From Candidatus Omnitrophota bacterium (lineage in GTDB: Bacteria; Hinthialibacterota; Hinthialibacteria; Hinthialibacterales; Hinthialibacteraceae): DNA of 56,927 nucleotides. Within the stretch, counting starts at the first letter, position 1; each line of letters opens with the position of its first letter. Of the stretch, positions 45,615 through 54,341 are shown in pieces. A model generated the notes under the pieces. That model worked only from the letters and a program-made list of their open reading frames with translations. It ran no database searches and had not been told where the DNA came from. The stretch spans positions 1 through 56,927 of the forward strand of contig JBFMBP010000135.1 in assembly GCA_040755155.1 (NCBI GenBank), read 5' to 3'. Both the position numbers and the translations under genes were made by a program.

Positions 45615-47204
45615 CTATAAATCGATGCAGCGGATTTCTTTCACCGTCTTCAGCGATTTCAATTCGTCCAAAACGCTTGCCGGGACGGAGGCGTCGACAT
45701 TGCATACTGTTACGGCGAAACCGCCGCGCTCCTGGCGTCCGAGCGTCATATCGGCGATGTTGATGTTGTTCTTGCCGAGAACGGTGCAGACGTGGCCGAT
45801 AACGCCGGGTTCGTCGTGATTTTTGAAGAAGAGGATATTGCCGAACGGCTTGGCGTCGATATGGAAGCCGTCCACAATGACGATGCGGGGGTCGTTGTCG
45901 CCGAAGTTCGTGCCGCACAATTCCACGATCGCGTCGTCGGAAAGAAGTTTCACCGTAATCAGGTTCTTGTAACCGTCCGCTTTCGGCGATTTGGTTTCGG
46001 AATAAGCGATGTTGCGTTGTTCCGCCAGGATGGGAGCGTTCACGTAATTGACCACTTCCGTCATCATCGGCGTCAACAAGCCTTTGAGGACGGCGACGGT
46101 CAGGAAGGAGGTGTCATGGGCGGAAAGGGGGCCGGAGTAGGTAACTTCCATCTTGTTGACGTGTTTGCCGAGATATTGCGCGGCGAACATGCCCATTTTT
46201 TCGGCAAGATTCATATAGGGACCCAAAACGGCGCGCAGTTCGGGAGAGATGGCCGGGATGTTCAAAGCGTTGCGCACTTCGCCGCCGCGTAAGGCGTCCA
46301 GCGCGTTGCGGGCGATATCGATGGCGACGTTGGTTTGCGCTTCCTCCGTGGAGGCGCCCAAGTGGGGCGTGCAAACGCAATCTTCGCGGCGAACCAGGGG
46401 ATGATCCGGCGGCGGGGGTTCGACTTCGAAAACGTCGAACGCCGCGCCGGCGCATTTGCCGCTTTCCAGCGCCCGCAATAGCGCTTCTTCGTCAATGATC
46501 CCGCCACGGGCGCAGTTGATAATCCGTACGCCCTTCTTCATTTTGGCGAAAGCCTGATCGTTCAATAGGTGAGTTGTTTCTTTGTTCTTCGGCGTATGAA
46601 CGGTGATAAAATCGGATTCCGCATACAAACGGTCCAGACTGACAGGTTCGAAGCCCGCTTTTTTCGCTTGTTCGTCGGAAGTAAAGGGATCGTAAGCCAA
46701 TACTTTCATGCCAAACGCCAACGCCCGGCTGCCGACGACCGATCCGATGCGCCCCAGGCCGATGATTCCCAGCGTCTTGCCGAAAATTTCGGCGCCGGTG
46801 TATTTCTTGCGGTCCCATTTCCCTTCGCGCAGGGAGATGTTGGCTTGGGAGACGTTGCGCGCCAGGCACATGAGGTTGGCCCAGGTCAGTTCCGCCGTGG
46901 AGATCGTGTTGCCTCCCGGCGTGTTCATGACGATGATGCCCCGCTGGGTGGCGGCGTTGACGTCGACGTTGTCGATACCCACTCCGGCCCGGCCGATGAC
47001 TTTCAACTTATCGGCTTTTTCGATGATGTCCGCTGTAACCTGCGTCCCGCTGCGGATAATCAGCGCGTCGTATTCGTGGATGATTTTCTTCAGCTCTTCC
47101 GGCGGCAGTTTGGTTTTTACGTCCACTTGAACGTCGGAATGGCTTTGGAGAATGTCGATGCCTTCTTGGGAAAGCGGATCGCTGACTAGCACTTTGAATT
47201 TCAT
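45615..47204 (-). CDS. serA: D-3-phosphoglycerate dehydrogenase
   Basis: 529 residues, the long form. Substrate-binding and NAD-binding lobes contain VIGRAGVGIDNVDVNAATQR, GKTLGIIGLGRIGSVVGSRA, catalytic Arg in INCARGGIIDEEAL, a Glu about 30 residues on, and His in TPHLGASTEEAQ. An intervening domain follows, then a C-terminal ACT domain (NILFFKNHDEPGVIGHVCTV; NINIADMTLGR) that usually mediates serine feedback. It makes 3-phosphohydroxypyruvate, the first step of serine synthesis. GGCGGGG lies upstream of the ATG. Confidence 0.96.
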   Translation of the reverse strand: MKFKVLVSDPLSQEGIDILQSHSDVQVDVKTKLPPEELKKIIHEYDALIIRSGTQVTADIIEKADKLKVIGRAGVGIDNVDVNAATQRGIIVMNTPGGNTISTAELTWANLMCLARNVSQANISLREGKWDRKKYTGAEIFGKTLGIIGLGRIGSVVGSRALAFGMKVLAYDPFTSDEQAKKAGFEPVSLDRLYAESDFITVHTPKNKETTHLLNDQAFAKMKKGVRIINCARGGIIDEEALLRALESGKCAGAAFDVFEVEPPPPDHPLVRREDCVCTPHLGASTEEAQTNVAIDIARNALDALRGGEVRNALNIPAISPELRAVLGPYMNLAEKMGMFAAQYLGKHVNKMEVTYSGPLSAHDTSFLTVAVLKGLLTPMMTEVVNYVNAPILAEQRNIAYSETKSPKADGYKNLITVKLLSDDAIVELCGTNFGDNDPRIVIVDGFHIDAKPFGNILFFKNHDEPGVIGHVCTVLGKNNINIADMTLGRQERGGFAVTVCNVDASVPASVLDELKSLKTVKEIRCIDL

Positions 47205-47606
47205 GGTATTTGCCCCGCCTATCTATACAGAATGTCGAAACGCCGAAAAAAAAATTTCAACCCGGCCGCTTATCGCGAAAAGATCAAAGGCAGGATTCGC
47301 CTTGCCTTTGCCACCCAGCCAATCAACGCATCCACCCGATTCAATGGGATTAAGGCGCTTGATATAAAGAAAAAGAATTTTATCATTCGCTTCCATCCTC
47401 TTCAAGTTTTGCAGGATAGGCTCAAAGCGAAGCGTAGTCCATCATTCTACTACCCGTCCACTGCATTGTCTTTATTGCTTTTCATGGTCTCTCTATGATA
47501 TCTTTATGGATAAGGCCATAATTCGGGAATCCATCGGCTTTTCCATCCGCCGAGGACAATATTATACATTAACGGTTGCGATCAACCATTCAAGGGAGAA
47601 CATCTC
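47205..47606. other. Intergenic region between serA and xylB
   Basis: About 400 bases between divergent genes. An AAGGCAGGATTCGCCTTGCC hairpin (47288-47307) recurs at 56815-56834. Near xylB, TTTCCA and TATACA with a 17-base gap (about 47543-47571) are a weak sigma70 candidate. A short TTGCGATCAACC motif precedes the ribosome site AAGGGAG. The rest shows nothing specific. Confidence 0.4.
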
Positions 47607-49139
47607 ATGGCTTACCTAATCGGAATCGACGTGGGAACGTCGGGAACGAAAACCGTTCTTTTCGACGAAGCAGGCAAAGCGTTGGCGAGTTGTACAGTAG
47701 AATATCCGCTGCATACGCCTCATCCCGGCTGGACGGAACAGGAACCGGAGGATTGGTGGAAAGCGACGATCGAAAGTTTAAAAACCGTCGTCGGCAAGAG
47801 CGGTGTTCCCGCGAGCGATATTAAAGGCCTTGGACTTTCCGGCCAGATGCACGGCTCCGTGTTCCTCGACGAGAAAAACCAAGTCGTTCGCCCCGCCATA
47901 TTATGGAACGACAACCGCACCGCCGACGCCTGCGCAGAAATTACGCAAACCATCGGCGAACAGCGGCTGCTGGAACTAGCCAGCAATCCCGCCTTGACTG
48001 GCTTCACCGCGCCCAAAGCCGTCTGGCTCAAAAACCGCGAGCCGGAAAATTTCAAGCGCACGCGCACGCTCTGCCTGCCTAAAGATTACATCCGTTTTCG
48101 CTTGACTGGCGAAATGGCGATGGAAGTCTCCGACGGCGCGGGAACGCTGCTATTCAACGTCAAAGAACGCGGCTGGTGCAATGAAATTCTGGACGCGCTA
48201 GGCATTCCCCGCGAGTGGATGCCGCCCATGAAGGAATCGACCGACGTCATCGGAACCATTACCGCCAGCGTCGCGGCGCAAACGGGCTTGAAAGAGAGAA
48301 CGCCCGTCGTAGGCGGCGGCGCCGACAATGCTTGCGGCGCTACCGGCACCGGCGTCGTTGTGGAAGGGCGGATGCTCTCCTCGCTGGGAACCAGCGGCGT
48401 CATTCTCGCTCCATCGAAGACCTGCCAGACCGATCCCGAAGGCCGCGCGCATACGTTTTGCCACTCCGTCCCCAATCTTTGGTACTTAATGGGCGTCATC
48501 CTCTCGGCAGGCATGTCCCTGCGCTGGTATCGCGACACAGTCGCCGACAGCGAACGCGCCCAAGCGGAAAAATCGGGCCGCGATCCCTACGACATCCTCA
48601 CCGAACAGGCGGGCCAAGCGCCCGTCGGCAGCGAAGGGCTGATCTTTCTGCCCTACCTGACCGGCGAACGCACGCCCCACAAAGACCCCCACGCGCGCGG
48701 CGGCTTCATCGGCCTCACTATCCGCCATCAGCGCCGCCACCTGATCCGCGCCGTTCTTGAAGGCATTACCTTCGCCATGCGCGACTCCCTCGAAATCGCC
48801 AAATCGCTGGGCGTGGAGATCAAGGAAGTGCGGGCCACCGGCGGCGGCGCCAAGAGCGCTTTCTGGAAGCAGCTGCAAGCCGACATCTACGGATGCGAAA
48901 TCGCGACCATCGGTTCGGATCAAGGTCCGGCTTTCGGCGCGGCCATCATGGCGGGCGTAGGAACAGGCGTATATTCCTCGATCCCCGAAGCCTGCGACGC
49001 GATTATCTCCGTCGTGGAGCGAACGGCGCCGGATGCGGCGCGAGCCAAGGAATACGACGACTACTACGCCGTCTATCGCTCGCTCTATCCGGGCATCAAG
49101 AGCGCCTGCCATACGCTGTCGAAAAAAGTGGCATTGTAA
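47607..49139 (+). CDS. xylB: Xylulokinase
   Basis: 510 residues of the FGGY kinase family. The ATP-binding start is LIGIDVGTSGTKTVLFDEAG; substrate-side motifs GLGLSGQMHGSVFLDE and ILWNDNRTADAC carry the Met-His and Asp typical of xylulokinase. The adenosine motif (EVRATGGGAKSAFWKQLQAD) and LPYLTGERTPHKDPHARGGF are also present. It phosphorylates D-xylulose to xylulose 5-phosphate for the pentose phosphate pathway. No xylose isomerase or transporter gene is adjacent, so it may serve scattered sugar-oxidation routes. Confidence 0.93.
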   Translation: MAYLIGIDVGTSGTKTVLFDEAGKALASCTVEYPLHTPHPGWTEQEPEDWWKATIESLKTVVGKSGVPASDIKGLGLSGQMHGSVFLDEKNQVVRPAILWNDNRTADACAEITQTIGEQRLLELASNPALTGFTAPKAVWLKNREPENFKRTRTLCLPKDYIRFRLTGEMAMEVSDGAGTLLFNVKERGWCNEILDALGIPREWMPPMKESTDVIGTITASVAAQTGLKERTPVVGGGADNACGATGTGVVVEGRMLSSLGTSGVILAPSKTCQTDPEGRAHTFCHSVPNLWYLMGVILSAGMSLRWYRDTVADSERAQAEKSGRDPYDILTEQAGQAPVGSEGLIFLPYLTGERTPHKDPHARGGFIGLTIRHQRRHLIRAVLEGITFAMRDSLEIAKSLGVEIKEVRATGGGAKSAFWKQLQADIYGCEIATIGSDQGPAFGAAIMAGVGTGVYSSIPEACDAIISVVERTAPDAARAKEYDDYYAVYRSLYPGIKSACHTLSKKVAL

Positions 49140-49248
49140 GTGCGTTGGCGGCAAGTCCGCCGAATGCCCATAGAATGTTACTGACGCCGGGGCGGGGCGG
49201 CTATTGTCGGCCGCCCCGAAATATGAAAGCAAGGTTCCGCCGCGAGTT

Positions 49249-50415
49249 ATGGAATATTTACACGCCGCGATATTTTGGGGAGGTCTCGGCCTCCTGGTTT
49301 ACATCTACGCTGGATACGCCGTGGTTCTGCATATCCTATCTCGGCTTATGCCCGTAGATCATTCCGCCGACGATTCCCATCGCCCCTCGGTAACGATTCT
49401 CTTTTCCGCCCGCAACGAAGAGATGGCGCTGCCGGAGAAACTCGAAAGCCTTCGCCGCATCGATTATCCGCCGGATAAACTGCAAATCCTCGCGGCGTCA
49501 GACGCTTCGACGGACCGCACCAATGAGATTCTAGCGAATTGCCCTTTTCTAGAATGCCTGATTCTCGATACTCACGCAGGAAAGAATGCGGCGCTCAATG
49601 CGCTGCTGCCTAAAGCCAAGGGGGAGATTCTCTTCTACACCGACGCCAACACGGTGCTTCATCCCGATTGCGTCAAAACCGCCGTGCGCCATTTTCACGA
49701 TCTCCGCGCGGGGGCCGTGGTGGGGCAATTGATTTTTTCTCATGAGAAGGAATGGAATCCCGTCGGACGCGGAACCGGCCTGTATTGGCGCTACGAAAAC
49801 GGCCTCAAGCGGGCGGAAAGCCGCCTGGGCGCCGTGCTGGTCGGCGGCGGCTCGCTGCTGCTGGCTCGGCGGCGATTCATTGACGCTCTCGATCCCCGCA
49901 TTGCCAACGATTTGGAAATTCCCGCCCGCGTCGGCGCGGCGGGCTATTATGTTTTCTTCGAAGAACAATGCGTGGGATTCGAAAAGCCCCACGCCAGCGT
50001 GGGGGAAGAGTTGCGCCGCACCTCTCGCATCGTAGCGCGGGGACTGCGCGGCTTTTGGGTTTTGTTGCCGGTAATGATAAAAACACCCTTTCGTTTGTGG
50101 GAATTTCTCTCCCATAAATTCTTGCGCTGGTTTACGCTGCCTCTGGCCTTGGCGGTTTTCATTTGCGCCTGGTTTCTGCGCGAGCAAACGTTTCCTTTAT
50201 TTGTCTTCTATGCGGGGCTGCTATGGCTTGCGGGTTCGTTGATCGGCTTGGGATGGATGCGCCGAGCCTCCGCTCCGCGCTGGACGCGCCCCTTTACGCT
50301 GCTCGCCCAATTCCTGATTATGCACGCGGCGGCGGTTTGGGGGCTTGTCCGCGCTTTAGCGGGCCAGACGCCATCCACCTGGCAGGTACCGCAATCGACG
50401 CGGGAGAAATCTTGA
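49249..50415 (+). CDS. GT2-family membrane glycosyltransferase
   Basis: 388 residues from ATG 49249; an in-frame start at 49204 would add 15 less protein-like residues. An N-terminal membrane helix (AIFWGGLGLLVYIYAGYAVV) is followed by a GT-A catalytic domain with VTILFSARNEEMALPEKLES, AASDASTDRTNEIL, the metal-binding LFYTDANTVLHPD and the acceptor-side VGGGSLLLARR. There are three or more C-terminal membrane helices (LPLALAVFICAWFL; FVFYAGLLWLAGSLIGLGWM). The layout resembles processive synthases, but the Q-x-x-R-W motif is not seen. It probably builds a surface polysaccharide. Confidence 0.87.
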   Translation: MEYLHAAIFWGGLGLLVYIYAGYAVVLHILSRLMPVDHSADDSHRPSVTILFSARNEEMALPEKLESLRRIDYPPDKLQILAASDASTDRTNEILANCPFLECLILDTHAGKNAALNALLPKAKGEILFYTDANTVLHPDCVKTAVRHFHDLRAGAVVGQLIFSHEKEWNPVGRGTGLYWRYENGLKRAESRLGAVLVGGGSLLLARRRFIDALDPRIANDLEIPARVGAAGYYVFFEEQCVGFEKPHASVGEELRRTSRIVARGLRGFWVLLPVMIKTPFRLWEFLSHKFLRWFTLPLALAVFICAWFLREQTFPLFVFYAGLLWLAGSLIGLGWMRRASAPRWTRPFTLLAQFLIMHAAAVWGLVRALAGQTPSTWQVPQSTREKS

Positions 50416-50526
50416 TAACATGGGCATAATATAAGGGAGATAACGAATTGATTAATGCATTCCATCCCTTTTACACAGCGGATTAATCGCTGAAGACATC
50501 CTTATCGTACACAAAAAAAAGAATGC

Positions 50527-50892
50527 TTACTGATCCTCATCCTCCGGAAGATCATCGGCGCCCAACGCTTCAATTCGCTTAATCAATTGAGGCAGCTTGT
50601 CCCTACATATAGTCCATAAATTTTCATAGAATATCTCTCCATATTCATGAGCAATTATGTTGCGAAGAGCGATGATTGATCGCCAGGGTATATCGGGGCA
50701 AATTTCACGCGTTTCTAAGGACATGCATCGCGCCGCCTCCCCGATAATCTCCAGATTCCGCTCCACGGCGCTTCGAGTTTTTCTATCTTTAAGAAAAGAC
50801 TCATAAGACAAATCCTGCGTGAATTCTACAGCCATCCGCGCCGCATCCATCATATCCCACAAGCGAGACATATCCTTATCATCCGGCCGCAT
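50527..50892 (-). CDS. hepT: HepT-like HEPN toxin
   Basis: 121 residues from the ATG at 50892, which overlaps the end of mntA by 14 bases. All-helical, with the HepT active-site motif R-X4-H-X-Y seen as Arg77, His82 and Tyr84 (ALRNIIAHEYGEI). HepT is an RNA-cleaving toxin; in the known system the tyrosine is AMPylated by MntA and the toxin silenced. The frame extends upstream on the minus strand, but only within mntA. Gene order, antitoxin first, matches the known pair. Confidence 0.9.
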   Translation of the reverse strand: MRPDDKDMSRLWDMMDAARMAVEFTQDLSYESFLKDRKTRSAVERNLEIIGEAARCMSLETREICPDIPWRSIIALRNIIAHEYGEIFYENLWTICRDKLPQLIKRIEALGADDLPEDEDQ

Positions 50893-51184
50893 AGAGCACC
50901 TCGTACTTCCGTAATATCTCTCGCTTTCGCCAGGGATTGCGCAACGCCTCCTTGGCGACGATATCCACATCGCGGCCCGTCATGGCTATCAGTTCTTCGC
51001 GCATATCCACCCAATCGAACAAATCCCAATGCGCGTCCGGCTCGAAACTGATTAGAAAATCCAAGTCGCTGTCGGGGCCGAAATCGTCCCGGATGGCCGA
51101 TCCGAAAAGCGACATCTCTCGAATCCGCCACTTTCGGCAAAACGCCGCTATCGCTTCGCGATCCAGTTGCACTTGAGGATTCAT
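50879..51184 (-). CDS. mntA: MntA-like minimal nucleotidyltransferase antitoxin
   Basis: 101 residues with the polymerase-beta-type signature G-S-X10-D-X-D at Gly28, Ser29, Asp40 and Asp42 (LFGSAIRDDFGPDSDLDFL). A third acidic residue is supplied by VDIVAK. In the MntA/HepT (type VII) system this enzyme adds AMP to a HepT tyrosine. All catalytic residues are present, so it is likely active. It is translationally coupled to hepT. Confidence 0.92.
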   Translation of the reverse strand: MNPQVQLDREAIAAFCRKWRIREMSLFGSAIRDDFGPDSDLDFLISFEPDAHWDLFDWVDMREELIAMTGRDVDIVAKEALRNPWRKREILRKYEVLYAAG

Positions 51185-51602
51185 GATTTTGCGTCCTATA
51201 CGCTCCTTCCGGTTATGCTTTCCTACATTATAACAACATTAAGATTTTTATTCGCATTCCTTTTCGGTTAATATAGAGTTTTTCTTAATCACTCATGCTG
51301 CGCGCGATAAATTAGTGGATGGAGTTATTTTGCTTAACGTATTGAATCGCGAAATCTCGAAACAGATCGAAAGCCACGAAATTTTTGGATTACGGATATC
51401 ACGGATTCTTTTAGATTCCGCGGAAAAAACCTTCTCAAGGAGCGATCCTTTTCGCCAATTGTTTTTCCATTTTTTTTCGTGATTTTCTTTTTTATTTCGA
51501 GTCTTCGTGATTCAAACGGCGATCAAAATTAACCTCTTTTCTTTTTTAACGTCCGCTACATTGTCAACTTGTCACTAATCACTACTTTTAGGACAAAAGA
51601 TC
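51185..51602. repeat. Repeat-filled gap upstream of mntA and the ThiF gene
   Basis: About 420 bases between divergent genes. An ACTCATGCTGCGCGC end (51292-51306) resembles the AACTCATGTTACGC element tip and is followed by the degenerate TTCGTGATTC-type repeat (51350-51515). A GTCAACTTGTCACTAATCAC tract (51561-51580) is similar to one near 870-895. No gene is seen. Confidence 0.6.
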
Positions 51603-52388
51603 ATGGACCATCTTACCGAACAACAACTCGAGCGCTATCAGCGCAACATTATTCTTCCCCCCATCGGCGAAGAGGGGCAGTTGAAATTGTTGGAGAGCAA
51701 AGCGCTGGTCATCGGGACGGGGGGTCTCGGGTCTCCGGCGGCGTATTATCTTGCTGCGATGGGCGTGGGAACCTTGGGCATCGCCGACGACGACATCGTC
51801 AGCCTTTCCAACCTGCAACGGCAAATCCTGCATACGACGATAGACATCGGCAGGCCTAAAACGGAATCCGCCGCCGAGAAATTGGCGAACCTGAATCCCG
51901 ACGTACGCGTCGTTCAACATCGGCTGCGCGTCAATGCGAAAAACATTTTGGATTTGATCGAGCCTTACGATATCGTGATCGACGCCACGGATAATTTCCC
52001 CGCCCGCTTTCTGGCCAACGACGCCTGCGTCATGGCCAAGAAGCCGCTGGTACATGCGGGCGTATTCCATTTCGAAGGGCAGATTATGACCATCGTTCCC
52101 GGCGTGGGGCCGTGCTACCGCTGCGTCTTTCCCGAACCGCCGCCTGCCGGATTGATCCCCACCGGCGCGGCGGCGGGGATTATGGGCAGCGTGCCGGGAA
52201 TCATGGGCGCGATCCAGGCGACGGAAGCGATTAAATATCTCATCGGCTTAGGCCAGCCATTAATTGGGACGCTATTGACGTTCAACGTCTTGGAGATGAA
52301 TTTCCGGCGCGTTTATGTTCCGCGGGATAAAGAATGCCCCGTCTGCGGAGAGCATCCCGCCATAACGGCGTTGAGGGATGGCGGTTAA
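51603..52388 (+). CDS. ThiF/MoeB/HesA-family adenylyltransferase
   Basis: 261 residues of the E1-like family. The ATP site is ALVIGTGGLGSPAAYYLAAM, with the adenylation Asp in GIADDDIVSLSNLQRQILH and the Arg finger region RYQRNIILP. Zn-binding cysteine pairs are CYRC and CPVC. In E. coli MoeB/ThiF a Cys precedes the (T)AGVVG stretch; here the segment reads PTGAAAGIMG with no Cys. The protein would adenylate the C-terminal Gly of a ubiquitin-like partner (MoaD/ThiS type). No such partner gene is adjacent, so the pathway is open. The ribosome site is weak. Confidence 0.88.
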   Translation: MDHLTEQQLERYQRNIILPPIGEEGQLKLLESKALVIGTGGLGSPAAYYLAAMGVGTLGIADDDIVSLSNLQRQILHTTIDIGRPKTESAAEKLANLNPDVRVVQHRLRVNAKNILDLIEPYDIVIDATDNFPARFLANDACVMAKKPLVHAGVFHFEGQIMTIVPGVGPCYRCVFPEPPPAGLIPTGAAAGIMGSVPGIMGAIQATEAIKYLIGLGQPLIGTLLTFNVLEMNFRRVYVPRDKECPVCGEHPAITALRDGG

Positions 52389-52469
52389 ACTGGATAGAAT
52401 TGTTTGGAAAGCGGGATAAGAGATCAAAACTTATAATAATGGAATCTTCCCATTTTCTGGAGAAAAAAG

Positions 52470-52832
52470 ATGCCAGTCTCTCTCGATGAAATTTATGAGC
52501 AGGCCATGCTACTGCCCGACGAGTCCAAAGCCGACTTGGCCGAACGCATCGTCGAATACTTGGAAACTCACGTCAATCCTGAGTTGGAGCGTCTTCATCT
52601 GGATATCGTAAAAAGACGCAGAGAGGAAATGAGAAATCAACAAGTGGAACTTGTCGATGGTAAAGACGCTTTAGCCATGGCGCGGAAAATCATCGATGAA
52701 TTAAATATTCCTTTCATCCGGAATCTATTGCTTCACTATTCCAGACTGGATGGTTCTTCATACTTTAGAAGAACGTATCGGGGACGCCCAGTTCCTACGC
52801 AAGTTGTATGTACGCAAATTTTGGTGGGTTGA
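52470..52832 (+). CDS. Addiction-module component (PF09720-like), unusual C-terminus
   Basis: 120 residues. The first 72 or so match the small antitoxin-like family: LDEIYEQAMLLPDESKADLA, RIVEYLETHVNPELERLHLD, an acidic/basic middle and a VDGKDALAMARKII end. Family members are usually about 70-80 residues, so the last 40 residues here look like read-through after loss of the normal stop. No RelE/ParE toxin gene follows, so this is an orphan or a decayed pair. The tail overlaps the convergent gene by 97 bases. Confidence 0.7.
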   Translation: MPVSLDEIYEQAMLLPDESKADLAERIVEYLETHVNPELERLHLDIVKRRREEMRNQQVELVDGKDALAMARKIIDELNIPFIRNLLLHYSRLDGSSYFRRTYRGRPVPTQVVCTQILVG

Positions 52833-53656
52833 TTTAGAATGCGATTTATTACGCCGGCGTCTGCTATGCCCGCCCCAACTTTTCCGGCAATAATCTCCTG
52901 CGTGGACGATAGTTTAAACTCGAAGGTTCGTCTCTTTGGCAAAACGCCCTGAAAAGCCCCCTCAATTTGCTCTTCTTTTTCGCGAATATTGTCTTGGCTT
53001 AGCCGCTCCTGGCTCCGGCGCACTTCGCCAGAATCGCAAAACCGGAAACATTTATCTTTATACTCAAGTGAGCAAATGGCTTCATGTTCAACCAGCGTTC
53101 TAAGAAAATCGCGTAAAGAAATCAATGCGCGGGGATCGATATCCGATGCAGCGTCAGCCAAGTCGTCATCCGAACCAAGGGAAGCTTTCATCAAAGCGCT
53201 TGCTTTATCTATTGCCGGTTCAATACTGGAAAATTCTTCAAAATACATTTCTCCGTCCTTGGCGCGTTCTTCCAATTCGAAACCAAAAGAACCCAATGCG
53301 GTTCCCGTTATTAGAAGCTGAAAATCGTCTCGATTGGGAATAGCGCCGCGAGCGCCGAGCGGACCTGCCATGCTGGCGGCGAAAGCGGCAATCGCATCTG
53401 CGAATCGATTTACTGCCAACGCGCCGAACTCGGCAAGAATGCCGTAACTTTTTACAACGGGTTTTCCTCGAAACGTGAGTTTCGCGCGGACCGGTTCTCG
53501 TATTGGAGTTGGAACAGTTGCAAGAACTTTTTCTATAGAATCTTTGCGGGATTGAAGGCTCATGCGATCGATCGCATCCGTCTCGGGCGTCTGCGCTAAA
53601 AGCTTATCCAGTTCGCCGCGTTCCGCTTGAAGTCGTTGGTATTCATGGAGGTTCAT
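52736..53656 (-). CDS. Unknown protein coupled to the nucleotidyltransferase-like gene
   Basis: 306 residues from the ATG at 53656, which has an ideal ribosome site (AGGAGG) and overlaps the previous gene by ATGA. The N-terminal 40 residues form a helical hairpin (MNLHEYQRLQAERGELDKLL). The middle is mixed (KPVVKSYGILAEFGALAVNR; GTALGSFGFELEERAKDGEM) and the C-terminal third has basic and acidic helices. No family is recognised. Tight coupling to a DUF6932/nucleotidyltransferase-like gene, within 4 kb of two other toxin-antitoxin genes, suggests a two-component defence or addiction unit, by inference only. Its 3' end overlaps the PF09720-like gene on the other strand. Confidence 0.75.
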   Translation of the reverse strand: MNLHEYQRLQAERGELDKLLAQTPETDAIDRMSLQSRKDSIEKVLATVPTPIREPVRAKLTFRGKPVVKSYGILAEFGALAVNRFADAIAAFAASMAGPLGARGAIPNRDDFQLLITGTALGSFGFELEERAKDGEMYFEEFSSIEPAIDKASALMKASLGSDDDLADAASDIDPRALISLRDFLRTLVEHEAICSLEYKDKCFRFCDSGEVRRSQERLSQDNIREKEEQIEGAFQGVLPKRRTFEFKLSSTQEIIAGKVGAGIADAGVINRILNQPTKICVHTTCVGTGRPRYVLLKYEEPSSLE

Positions 53657-54234
53657 GGTTTTCCTCCTATATTTGTTATAGCGATGAGATTGGCTTGGGC
53701 AGTCTGATCCTCGACTGGAGATAAGTCGACTTGCAAGAAACCCTTCCATAGATCGTTGCGCCGATGAGACCAGACGCTATACCAATAAGCCGATTGCCTG
53801 ACTAAGTTTTCTCGTCTTCCTTGATTCAATTGTACAAAGTAAGCGTCAATCTGGTATGCCAGTTTGCTGATTGCGGGAGTGAATATATGGGGATTTGCAG
53901 AAAACAAATTCTGTTGCGTTTGGCCATGTGGAAGGAAGTAAAATGTAACCACATCCAAATCATGGGGACTGCGATTTTCAATTAATTCAACGTTCTCGAG
54001 GAAACTTCCATCAATCCACTGAAATCCTATGTTAAGTCCAACCGCATGAAGCACCGAGCGGAATCTTAAGAAGCCCAAAAGAATATCTTTACGTTCAATC
54101 GATGTCGTATACCGAAGAATAAGGTCTGTAAGAGATACCAGATAGGGCGACCGATCAGTGGATGTTGGTTTGGTGGTATTTATAGGCGGTAATACGCCTT
54201 GATTGTTCCACATGGGGATGGAAACAGTAGCCAC
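53653..54234 (-). CDS. DUF6932/nucleotidyltransferase-like protein
   Basis: 193 residues with a GTG start at 54234 (GGAGG upstream). The N-terminus (WNNQGVLPPI) and the segment FQWIDGSFLENVE...SPHDLDVVTFY recall the DUF6932 pattern: Gly76-Ser77 followed by Asp92 and Asp94, similar to the metal-binding G-S...D-x-D of polymerase-beta-type nucleotidyltransferases. The spacing between GS and DxD is longer than in MntA. The rest is mixed alpha/beta (ISKLAYQIDAYFVQLNQGRR). It may modify a partner, most obviously the protein encoded by the overlapping gene. I did not find a third catalytic acid with certainty. Confidence 0.6.
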   Translation of the reverse strand: MATVSIPMWNNQGVLPPINTTKPTSTDRSPYLVSLTDLILRYTTSIERKDILLGFLRFRSVLHAVGLNIGFQWIDGSFLENVELIENRSPHDLDVVTFYFLPHGQTQQNLFSANPHIFTPAISKLAYQIDAYFVQLNQGRRENLVRQSAYWYSVWSHRRNDLWKGFLQVDLSPVEDQTAQANLIAITNIGGKP

Positions 54235-54341
54235 CGGATTACCTCCATTTGTCCTTTATAATCCATAACTCGTAAATTCGTCCAAGTCTATCTTGATATG
54301 GCAAGCAGCATATCTCTTTTTTTGCATTCACTCCCCTATTC

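Noticed and set aside
54239-54331. A 30-codon minus-strand frame (GTG start) just before the DUF6932-like gene
   Set aside because: The peptide looks protein-like (RLGRIYELWIIKDKWR), but the ribosome site touches the start codon and nothing similar is recognised. Too weak to call.
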